Origin: Acinetobacter chinensis
GTDB taxonomy: Bacteria; Pseudomonadota; Gammaproteobacteria; Pseudomonadales; Moraxellaceae
DNA length: 64,000 bases
Direction: 5' to 3'
Assembly (NCBI RefSeq): GCF_002165375.2
Contig: NZ_CP032134.1
Coordinates: forward strand, 1-64,000
The position numbers were made by a program, and so were the translations under genes. The notes below the pieces were generated by a model. The model was not told where the DNA came from, searched no databases, and saw only the letters and a program-made list of their open reading frames with translations. Shown in pieces: positions 25,690-36,894 of the stretch; position 1 is the first letter of the stretch; each line of letters opens with the position of its first letter.

Positions 25690-26031
25690 GCACATCCATC
25701 GGCGGTGATGAAGATTAAAACTTCTGATAAAACAGTAGCTTAGCATAGAATGGTTAAGTTGGGTTTTAGAAAGAAAGTTTAAAATAATTTACATTACATG
25801 TTGACTTTGAAGAGATTCAGAGTAATATAGCCGACCTAGCTTGATGCTGACGAAGCATTGAGAAGATCATTAAGAGAATATGAAGAACAACTTGTGTGGA
25901 TTTTTACTGATTGATCGATCGAAATTATTTTCATTGATTGAATGGTTTAAATTACTCGAAGTTTATTTGAGAGAATTTGTCAGAAAATTGATGAGCCAAG
26001 ATTGGCACCCTTTAAGGTGCTAGCAAGTATT
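25690..26031 (+). other. 16S rRNA leader with RNase III processing arm
   Basis: This transcribed leader has no gene. The segment 25881-25919 is complementary, with few mismatches, to 27575-27613 just past the 16S 3' end. The two form the long stem that RNase III cuts to release pre-16S RNA. A small hairpin (GCACC/GGTGC with a TTTAA loop) lies just before the mature 5' end. Confidence 0.65.
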
Positions 26032-27568
<1,537 letters not shown>

Positions 27569-27627
27569 ACGAAAGATTGACGATTGGTAAGAATCCACAA
27601 CAAGTTGTTCTTCATTGATGTATCTGA

Positions 27628-27704
<77 letters not shown>

Positions 27705-27748
27705 TTCTGACGAATCAGCACAGAAACAGATATATCGGGATCTTAACT

Positions 27749-27824
27749 GGGGACTTAGCTTAGTTGGTAGAGCGCCTGCTTTGCACGCAGGAGGTCAGGA
27801 GTTCGACTCTCCTAGTCTCCACCA
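27749..27824 (+). tRNA. tRNA-Ala (anticodon TGC)
   Basis: A 76-nt cloverleaf, 44 bp after tRNA-Ile. The acceptor stem GGGGACT/AGTCTCC includes one G-U pair, the anticodon stem CCTGC/GCAGG holds TGC at 27782-27784, the T-loop has TTCGACT, and CCA is encoded. Confidence 0.97.
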
Positions 27825-28204
27825 TCACATTAAGTGAAGTTCTGAATTATAGAATTTAGTGAATATGACGATCATCTGATCTCAGTTTATTAAGTTCTGT
27901 GATTTATCACAGTTTGCTACCTGCTGACGAGGCGGTAGTTAATCATTAACAGCATATATTTGAGTTGAAATAAATTGTTCATACTCATGACCGACATTAA
28001 CACTGACAGTAATTTATTACTGTGATGTGAAAATGAAGGAAATGAGAAACTAGCGATTAAACTGAATCAAGCGTTTTGGTATATGAATCTAATTGAAGCT
28101 GTACAGTGATTAATTTCACAGACGCCAACTGTATGAGAGTGATGAGAAATCGTCGCGATCTGTTGCTCATCCTACTTGTAGGGATGAACGACTGTTTGGG
28201 GTTG
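27825..28204 (+). other. tRNA-Ala to 23S spacer with processing arm
   Basis: This 380-bp transcribed spacer has no gene. Its end (about 28187-28214) is complementary to about 31093-31122 beyond the 23S 3' end, including TATAGTCAAG/CTTGACTATA. This forms the 23S RNase III processing stem. Confidence 0.7.
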
Positions 28205-31102
<2,898 letters not shown>

Positions 31103-31277
31103 CAACACCCAAACAGTTGTTGTATAAAGCTCAGTTGATTCGATATTCATCAGAATGACTTGATTCAGAATCGCAACAGTATGACAATGTTCCAACTCAG
31201 ATAGAGCTGTTAATAACTCATTTGGAAAAAGCATTGGCATCTAAATAAGACCAAAGCAAGTATCCATAAACAGTTGT

Positions 31278-31391
31278 GCTGGCGACAATAGCAAGAGTGA
31301 ACCACCTGATCCCTTCCCGAACTCAGAAGTGAAACCTCTTTGCGCTGATGGTAGTGTGGGGTTACCCATGTGAGAGTAAGTCATCGCCAGC
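31278..31391 (+). rRNA. rrf: 5S ribosomal RNA
   Basis: About 114 nt. The terminal helix GCTGGCGA/TCGCCAGC closes the molecule, and the internal CCCGAACTCAGAAGTGAAAC segment is the conserved 5S motif. It lies 175 bp after 23S and just before the operon terminator. Confidence 0.95.
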
Positions 31392-31403
31392 TCATTATTC
31401 CTA

Positions 31404-31436
31404 AACACCCTCAATCATTTGATTGAGGGTGTTTTT
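31404..31436 (+). terminator. rRNA operon terminator
   Basis: AACACCCTCAATC-ATTT-GATTGAGGGTGTT is a perfect 13-bp stem followed by TTTTT. Confidence 0.93.
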
Positions 31437-31799
31437 TATTGTCCAGTGAAAGGAAAAGTCAAAGCTGTTTCAGACGGGTCATCTGAAGACCATCAGATTT
31501 ATTTCTGTAGAGCCCCTGTTTTAATTTAAAAATAAATGTTTAGAAAAATTGCAAATACACATAAAAAAAAGGTGAAATTTTGAATTTTAAAAAGCTGATA
31601 AAACTCATCATCTGAGAAAATATAAATGTTAATAAAGTATATAAAATCATGTGATTACTATTATTAACCCCTGTTTTGTTCATCTTATTCTTTCGTCTAA
31701 TTGCCCATGAAACACGACCTGCGTATATTTCGCCATCGTTGAATTTTGCTTAAAAATTCATGTGAAAATTTGGACAAGTACTCATGGGAGATGAGAACG
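31437..31799 (+). other. Non-coding region before the MFS transporter
   Basis: About 360 bp, strongly AT-rich in 31500-31690, with no convincing gene. It presumably holds the promoter and operator of the transporter gene. I see no clear inverted repeat or consensus promoter to report. Confidence 0.4.
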
Positions 31800-33149
31800 A
31801 TGACAACGGAAAATCTGAATATAAATTCTGTCGTTGATAAGGCAAAATTTACCTCGTTTCACTTCAATGTAGTGGCTTGGTGTTTATTGATTATTTTGTT
31901 TGATGGCTACGATCTGGCAATTAATGGTGTGGTTTTACCACTGTTAATGCAGGATTGGGGGCTGTCAGCAATGCAGGCAGGTATGCTTGCGAGTACTGCT
32001 TTGGCAGGCATGATGTTTGGAGCCATGTTTTTTGGCTCTCTGGCCGACAAAATTGGTCGAAAAAAAGTCATTATGATCTGTATTGTGCTGTTCAGTGGTC
32101 TAACTTTTGCGGGTGGCTTTGCATCCAATCCCACAGAGTTTGCTGTTCTGCGCTTTCTTGCAGGTTTAGGAATAGGTGGGGTGATGCCAAACCTGGTGGC
32201 ATTAACCTCTGAATACGCTCCTCAGAAAATGCGCAGTACACTGGTCACAACCATGTTCAGTGGTTATGCGGTTGGTGGCGTGATGGCAGCTTTACTGGGT
32301 TCATGGTTTACGCCGGATTTTGGTTGGCAGATCATGTTCTTTATTGCAGGTATTCCATTATTTCTTTTACCTGTGATTTGGAAGTTTCTTCCTGAATCTC
32401 TGGCTTTTATTGTGAAAGAAAATAAACAGGAAAAAGCCCGCAGTATTGTGAGACAGCTTGCACCAGATGCAAAAGTGACAGATGAAACTGTGTTCAGCAT
32501 ACCTCAGGAAAACATTCCAGAAGCGGCGAATGTAGTGAGCCTGTTCCGCAGAGGACGTGCAGGAAATACACTGCTGTTCTGGCTGGCTTTCTTTACCTGT
32601 TTGCTGACCATGTATGCTTTGAGCAGCTGGTTGCCAAAACTGATGATGGCAGCAGGTTATTCCATGGATAACAGCTTAATGTTCATGATGGTGATGAATG
32701 TTGGTGCTGTGGTCGGAATTGTTGGTGGTGGTATTCTGGCTGACCGTTTCCACCTGAAACCAGTGTTGATGGTTTTAGGTATGATGGGTGCGCTTGTGAT
32801 GAGTCTGATGGGCTTTCAGTCCAATCAGTTCCTGCTGTATATACTTGTATTTCTGGCTGGTGCAGCATCAATCGGTTCACAGATGCTGTTATATAGCTAC
32901 GTGGCGCAGTTTTATCCACTAGCAGTACGTTCGACAGGGATTGGCTGGTCTTCGGCAATCGGCCGTATGGGTGCAATTGTAGGACCGATTCTGATTGGTG
33001 GTTTACTGGGTATGAATTTACCTGCACACTTCAACTTTATGGCAGTCGGTTTACCTGTACTGATTACTGCGATAGCAGTTGCATTGATTGTTCATGACAA
33101 TGACAGCGATAAAATTGACATTAAAGAAGCTTCGGCTGCAAAAGCATAA
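31800..33149 (+). CDS. MFS transporter, aromatic acid:H+ symporter type
   Basis: This 449-residue inner-membrane transporter has 12 predicted helices. The signature LFDGYDLAINGVVLPLL in the first helix and the cytoplasmic loop GSLADKIGRKKVIM are those of the AAHS group. That group includes benzoate, protocatechuate and vanillate carriers (BenK, PcaK, VanK) of Acinetobacter. The ATG at 31800 follows GGGAGATGAGAACG; an upstream in-frame start at 31746 has no ribosome binding site. No catabolic genes adjoin, so the substrate is not identifiable. Confidence 0.88.
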   Translation: MTTENLNINSVVDKAKFTSFHFNVVAWCLLIILFDGYDLAINGVVLPLLMQDWGLSAMQAGMLASTALAGMMFGAMFFGSLADKIGRKKVIMICIVLFSGLTFAGGFASNPTEFAVLRFLAGLGIGGVMPNLVALTSEYAPQKMRSTLVTTMFSGYAVGGVMAALLGSWFTPDFGWQIMFFIAGIPLFLLPVIWKFLPESLAFIVKENKQEKARSIVRQLAPDAKVTDETVFSIPQENIPEAANVVSLFRRGRAGNTLLFWLAFFTCLLTMYALSSWLPKLMMAAGYSMDNSLMFMMVMNVGAVVGIVGGGILADRFHLKPVLMVLGMMGALVMSLMGFQSNQFLLYILVFLAGAASIGSQMLLYSYVAQFYPLAVRSTGIGWSSAIGRMGAIVGPILIGGLLGMNLPAHFNFMAVGLPVLITAIAVALIVHDNDSDKIDIKEASAAKA

Positions 33150-33160
33150 ATTTTAAATAA

Positions 33161-33192
33161 AAAAAGCCCTCAGCATTGTGAGGGCTTTTTTT
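33161..33192 (+). terminator. Terminator after MFS transporter
   Basis: AAAAAGCCCTCA and TGAGGGCTTTTT form a perfect 12-bp stem around a 6-nt loop, ending in a T-run. Confidence 0.9.
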
Positions 33193-33226
33193 ATACAATG
33201 AGAAAAATCTGAATATTTATACTGCG

Positions 33227-33838
33227 ATGAAGATGAAATATAAAATAATTGGTAGTGGGGTGTTCTCTGAAATTATAGAGATTGATGATGGAAAAAAGGT
33301 TTTAAAGGCATTTAAAAGAGATAATAAAATGTTTGAGGGAATGGAATATATCCCTTGTAAAGATCGCGAACTGATCTTAAAGGCAGTATGTTTTACTGAA
33401 ATGAAAGCCTATCAGATTCTTCATGAGGATAAAGAGCTGAGTCGGTACATTCCACATTTTTACGGTACTTATAATCCTGCTTTAATTGATGAAACTGCTT
33501 ATATTCAGGATGCAGGATTCATAATTGAAAAAATTAAGAAGGAACAATTCGGTACTGATATCAAATTTAACGCGTTATCTCAAACTCAGAAGATTGCTGT
33601 ACAACCGATACGGTTGGAAATTTCTGAAAAATTGCGTCCGTTGAATGTTGAATTTGAAGATGCATGTTGTTTTTATATCAATCAGGATAATTTCCGAATC
33701 ATTGATTTTGCATTGTGGAAATATAGTTCTTATCTGGAAGAGCTTGAACGTCATGGTGAGTTGAGCGAAAAATCAAAAAAAGCGTTAGAATTACTCTGTA
33801 CACAGTTAAAGACTTCAATCAATCAGGTAAATTTATGA
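33227..33838 (+). CDS. Small kinase-fold-like protein of unknown function
   Basis: This 203-residue soluble protein has a kinase-like outline. A glycine-rich start (IIGSGVFSEIIEI) is followed by VLKAFKR with a candidate ATP-binding lysine, then a hinge-like GFIIEKIKK. A late NFRIIDFALWKY resembles a DFG-type metal-binding loop. The usual catalytic HxD motif is not evident in the preceding EFEDACCFYINQDN, so it may be catalytically inactive. It overlaps the ankyrin gene by ATGA, which implies coupled translation. The start could also be the ATG at 33233. Its codon use is more AT-rich than its neighbours. Confidence 0.6.
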   Translation: MKMKYKIIGSGVFSEIIEIDDGKKVLKAFKRDNKMFEGMEYIPCKDRELILKAVCFTEMKAYQILHEDKELSRYIPHFYGTYNPALIDETAYIQDAGFIIEKIKKEQFGTDIKFNALSQTQKIAVQPIRLEISEKLRPLNVEFEDACCFYINQDNFRIIDFALWKYSSYLEELERHGELSEKSKKALELLCTQLKTSINQVNL

Positions 33839-34146
33839 AATTCAACTCATTCTCCCCAATTCCTGAAGATGATGAAGAACTTCATCTTCCTGAACTTGTT
33901 TACTGGTCAGCGCTTGGTGAACTTGCAGAAGTTGAAAAATCTTTAGCCAGTGGCACAGATGTGAACTCGGCTGATGAGGAAGGCTATAGCGCACTGCATG
34001 CTGCTGCAGAAAATGGTTATCTGGACGTGGTGAAGCTGCTTATCAGCAAAGGTGCTGACGTAGGGCATAAAACACAATATACAGCCCTTGAGCTTGCAGA
34101 AATGGCAGGTCATAGCGATGTTGTTGATTATCTGAAAAAGCAGTAA
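33835..34146 (+). CDS. Small ankyrin-repeat protein
   Basis: This 103-residue protein is made almost entirely of ankyrin repeats. It has a capping helix LVYWSALGELAEVEKSLASGTDVNSAD, a canonical repeat EGYSALHAAAENGYLDVVKLLISKGADVGHK, and a shorter last repeat TALELAEMAGHSDVVDYLKKQ. There is no signal peptide, so it is probably a cytoplasmic protein-binding module. It overlaps the kinase-like gene by 4 bp, suggesting that the two products act together. A strong terminator follows. The partner is unknown. Confidence 0.85.
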   Translation: MKFNSFSPIPEDDEELHLPELVYWSALGELAEVEKSLASGTDVNSADEEGYSALHAAAENGYLDVVKLLISKGADVGHKTQYTALELAEMAGHSDVVDYLKKQ

Positions 34147-34149
34147 ATA

Positions 34150-34184
34150 AAAGAAAGCCCTGTCATCCTGACAGGGCTTTCTTT
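34150..34184 (+). terminator. Terminator after ankyrin gene
   Basis: AAAGAAAGCCCTGTC and its perfect complement form a 15-bp stem with a short loop. Almost the same sequence recurs after the next gene at 34981-35013. Confidence 0.9.
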
Positions 34185-34395
34185 CATATCGGTTTGCTAA
34201 GTATGACTCCTGTCTTACTTCACGTTCCTGATGTACAGACCATTTATAGTTGTTTTATGTCCGGGGAAGTTCCTGTTCCCTATGACTGTAGAATAGCGTT
34301 CAGAATGGTTTATGAAAATATGCAAAATACGTCACACTGTGTAAGCCATAGCGTACAGCGATCAGATATGAAAATGCTGTGATACAGTAATAAAA
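34150..34395. repeat. Degenerate direct repeat, left copy
   Basis: The terminator and following DNA resemble 34981-35165 on the other side of the DUF4256 gene. The first 32 bp match almost exactly (about two differences). Matching islands follow, such as GGGGAAGTTCCTG / GGGGAAACTTCCTG and CAGATATGAAAATG / CAGATGAAAATG. The right copy is shorter through deletions. This suggests an old duplication that bracketed the gene between them. Confidence 0.5.
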
Positions 34396-34413
34396 AATGA
34401 AGAACAGCTGAAA

Positions 34414-34965
34414 ATGAAAAAACTGTCTGCACAAACTGAACAGCAACTGCTGGATATACTGAAAAACAGATTTGAAAAGAATATGTTCCGTCATCCTGAT
34501 ATCCGTTGGAGTGAACTGAAAGAACAGTTACAGCATCTGCCTGAAAAACTGTGGTCATTAAATGAAATGGAACGCACGGGTGGTGAACCTGATTTAGTCG
34601 TGCTCAATTCTGCACAGAACTTAACTTTTTATGACTGTTGTACAGAATCTCCGAAAGGACGTCGAAGCCATTGCTATGATCTGGAGGCTTTAAAAAGCCG
34701 TAAAGCAAACCCACCTGAACATCATGTCGTCGGTCGGGCAGTTGAAATGGGCGTGAATCTGCTTACAGAAAATCTTTATCATGATCTGCAGCGTGTATTT
34801 CCGTTTGATTTAAAAAGTTCAAGCTGGGTTTGCACGCCTGAAGACATCCGTAGGCAGGGTGGGGCAATTTTTTGTGATCTTCGATACGGTCGGGTATTTA
34901 CATATCACAATGGAGCAGAATCCTATTATTCATCCAGGGGGTTCAGAGCATATCTGAGTCTCTGA
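34414..34965 (+). CDS. DUF4256 family protein
   Basis: This is a 183-residue soluble protein of the DUF4256 family, recognised by its near-invariant blocks: KLWSLNEMERTGGEPDLV, FYDCCTESPKGRRSHCYD, SSWVCTPEDIRRQGGAIFCDLRYGRVF and the terminal YHNGAESYYSSRGFRAYLSL. Function is not established for the family. The conserved Cys, Asp and Arg residues suggest an enzyme. It sits between two degenerate direct repeats and has its own terminator-like hairpin, so it may have arrived or been duplicated independently of its neighbours. Confidence 0.85.
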   Translation: MKKLSAQTEQQLLDILKNRFEKNMFRHPDIRWSELKEQLQHLPEKLWSLNEMERTGGEPDLVVLNSAQNLTFYDCCTESPKGRRSHCYDLEALKSRKANPPEHHVVGRAVEMGVNLLTENLYHDLQRVFPFDLKSSSWVCTPEDIRRQGGAIFCDLRYGRVFTYHNGAESYYSSRGFRAYLSL

Positions 34966-34980
34966 ACTGACTTAAAATTA

Positions 34981-35165
34981 AAAAGAAAGCCCCATCATCC
35001 TGACAGGGCTTTCCGGTATTGGTTCGGGTAATAAACATCCTGTTTACTACTGAGCATCCATGTGTTTTTACTTTTATCATTATTTTTATGGGGAAACTTC
35101 CTGTTTCCTGTGATTTAAAAATAGACCGATTCCCAGGGGCTGAACAGATGAAAATGGCAGTAAAT
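34981..35165. repeat. Degenerate direct repeat, right copy, with terminator-like hairpin
   Basis: This is the counterpart of 34150-34395. Its first 30 bp form an imperfect hairpin (AGAAAGCCC with GGGCTTTC) that probably terminates the DUF4256 gene. Compensating bases are lost on the left arm, so the stem is weaker than the left copy. The rest holds no convincing gene. Confidence 0.5.
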
Positions 35166-35196
35166 GATGTACGTATTCGCTTACATCAGTGTCGAG

Positions 35197-35739
35197 TCAG
35201 ACATTTGCATACTGAATCAGTTTATTGACCACAGATTTAACTGCTTTTGTGTCAAATTCATTTGGCTCAAAAATTTCTGTTCTGGTTCTGTTGAAAATAT
35301 CACGAAGTTCTATGACAGCATTGGAATCTATCATGCCCATAAATCCGCAGACCTGCTTCAGCTGATCAATGGAGCGTGAGCCATTGGTTCCACCATAGCT
35401 GACAAAGGCGGATGGTTTTCCCTGCCATTCTTTATAAACATAGTCGATGGCATTTTTCAGTACAGGGCTGTAGCCGTGATTATATTCGGGTGTAATAAAA
35501 ATGAATGCATCTCCAGATGCAATTTTATTGCCCCATTCCTGTTGTTTTGGCTGATCATAAATACCTGTCGCAGGAGAATTTTTCCCTGCAAAAAAAGGCA
35601 GATCCCATTCTTTTAAATCTACAGTTTCTACATTGAGGGTACTGAATTCCAGTTTGTTAATTTCTGCAGCTAACCAGTCGGCAACTTTAATAGCAACACG
35701 ACCTTCACGAATGCTGCCTACAATAATAAAAATATTCAT
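35197..35739 (-). CDS. NADPH-dependent FMN reductase family protein
   Basis: This 180-residue flavodoxin-fold oxidoreductase transfers electrons from NAD(P)H through bound FMN, typically to quinones or azo compounds. The phosphate-binding loop is near the N-terminus (IIVGSIREGRVAIKVADWL), and the flavin-contact motif TPEYNHGYSPVLKNAIDYVY is characteristic of the family. The region AFVSYGGTNGSRSIDQLK is also conserved. It is transcribed alone. The physiological electron acceptor is not evident. Confidence 0.87.
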   Translation of the reverse strand: MNIFIIVGSIREGRVAIKVADWLAAEINKLEFSTLNVETVDLKEWDLPFFAGKNSPATGIYDQPKQQEWGNKIASGDAFIFITPEYNHGYSPVLKNAIDYVYKEWQGKPSAFVSYGGTNGSRSIDQLKQVCGFMGMIDSNAVIELRDIFNRTRTEIFEPNEFDTKAVKSVVNKLIQYANV

Positions 35740-35835
35740 GTTCTGTCCTGATCTGTTGTTATGTTCTTAAATTATGATGAAAAATCCTGATTGAACAGGA
35801 GGATTATGTAGTGATTTATAGCAGAATCAGTCATA

Positions 35836-35862
35836 AAAAAAGCTCCCTCAGGAGCTTTTCTA
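35836..35862 (-). terminator. Terminator after fkpB
   Basis: AAAAGCTCC-CTCA-GGAGCTTTT is a perfect 9-bp stem. On the minus strand it is followed by a run of T residues, ending the ribF-ileS-lspA-fkpB operon. Confidence 0.85.
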
Positions 35863-35875
35863 TTAAAGTGATGAT

Positions 35876-36361
35876 TTACATCAATTTCACGCCTTGCTGA
35901 CCCGCAGGGGTAACTTTGAAAATTTCCACTTCAAAGGTAATGTTTTTACCAGCCAATGGATGGTTGAAATCCACTTCAGTGATGTCTTCACCAACGGTTT
36001 TAACCACACCAAACAGGCTTTGTTTTGCTTTGTCTTCAAATTCGATCATGTGACCTTCAACAGGACGCTGTTCAAACTTCACAGTGTCAAATTTCTGCAC
36101 ATTCTCAGGATTCCAGGGACCAAAAGCATCTTCAGGAGGAAGACTAACGGTACGACGGTCGCCTGCACGAAGACCAAATAACGCTTTTTCAAAACCTGGC
36201 AATAAACTGCCATCGCCCATGACTAAGCTCACAGGCTCTTCACGGCTACGGGTATTGTCAATTTCAACGCCATTTTCAATCGCAACAGAGAAATGGAGAT
36301 CTACTTTTGAGCCATCTGCAACGCGGGTTTCTTCATTGGGATTAATAATTTCTTCAGTCAT
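35876..36361 (-). CDS. fkpB: FKBP-type peptidyl-prolyl isomerase (SlpA/FkpB)
   Basis: This is a cytoplasmic prolyl isomerase and chaperone of the SlyD/SlpA group, 161 residues. An FKBP fold with VSLVMGDGSLLPGFEKALFGLRAGD is followed by the inserted flap domain (SLPPEDAFGPWNPENVQ) and FNHPLAGKNITFEVEI. There is no signal peptide and no histidine-rich SlyD tail, which favours SlpA. The start overlaps the lspA stop by 4 bp. The ileS-lspA-fkpB order is widely conserved in gammaproteobacteria. Confidence 0.93.
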   Translation of the reverse strand: MTEEIINPNEETRVADGSKVDLHFSVAIENGVEIDNTRSREEPVSLVMGDGSLLPGFEKALFGLRAGDRRTVSLPPEDAFGPWNPENVQKFDTVKFEQRPVEGHMIEFEDKAKQSLFGVVKTVGEDITEVDFNHPLAGKNITFEVEIFKVTPAGQQGVKLM

Positions 36362-36894
36362 TTTGCGCTTTCCGCATTTTGAATACGTTTCTTTTCTAAA
36401 AAGAAGGTATCAATTAACAATAAAATGGTGCCTAAAGTGATCGCACTGTCTGCAATATTGAATGCAGGGAAGTGATTGTTCTGGTAAAACACATGAATAA
36501 AATCGACCACATAACCCAGGCTGATACGATCAATCAGATTACCGATCGCACCACCAAGAATCAAAGCAATGGCCATGGGTAAAACCACCGTACTTTTCGG
36601 CATACGCATCAGCCAAAAAATAAAGATGATCGACACAATGCCTGCCAGACCCGTAAATAAATAATGTTGCCATCCACCTGCATCGGACAGAAAGCTGAAT
36701 GCTGCGCCGTAATTGTGCAGCAATGTCCAGTTTAAAAAGGGCAGTACAGGTACAGGATCTGCATAAGTCAGATGCGTACTTGCGATGTTTTTCGTCCACT
36801 GATCAATAATGATGGCGAGGACAGAAAGTCCAAGCCACATTAAATTGTGCGGATAAAACTCAAATAAACCCTTTTTATTCTGTGGATTAGGCAT
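36358..36894 (-). CDS. lspA: Lipoprotein signal peptidase
   Basis: LspA removes the signal peptide of prolipoproteins after lipidation. The 178-residue protein has four hydrophobic segments, and the two catalytic aspartates appear in GNLIDRI and FNIADSAI. The frame is open to 36963, but the ATG at 36894 gives the normal N-terminus MPNPQNKKGLFEFYPHNLMW and a small overlap (8 bp) with the end of ileS. It serves lipoproteins such as the nucleotidase and RND adaptor in this window. Confidence 0.95.
   Translation of the reverse strand: MPNPQNKKGLFEFYPHNLMWLGLSVLAIIIDQWTKNIASTHLTYADPVPVLPFLNWTLLHNYGAAFSFLSDAGGWQHYLFTGLAGIVSIIFIFWLMRMPKSTVVLPMAIALILGGAIGNLIDRISLGYVVDFIHVFYQNNHFPAFNIADSAITLGTILLLIDTFFLEKKRIQNAESAK

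Noticed and set aside
34194..34382. Short frames at 34194-34382 and 35019-35228 with faint similarity to each other
   Set aside because: Their resemblance follows from the degenerate direct repeats they lie in. Neither has a ribosome binding site or protein-like composition.
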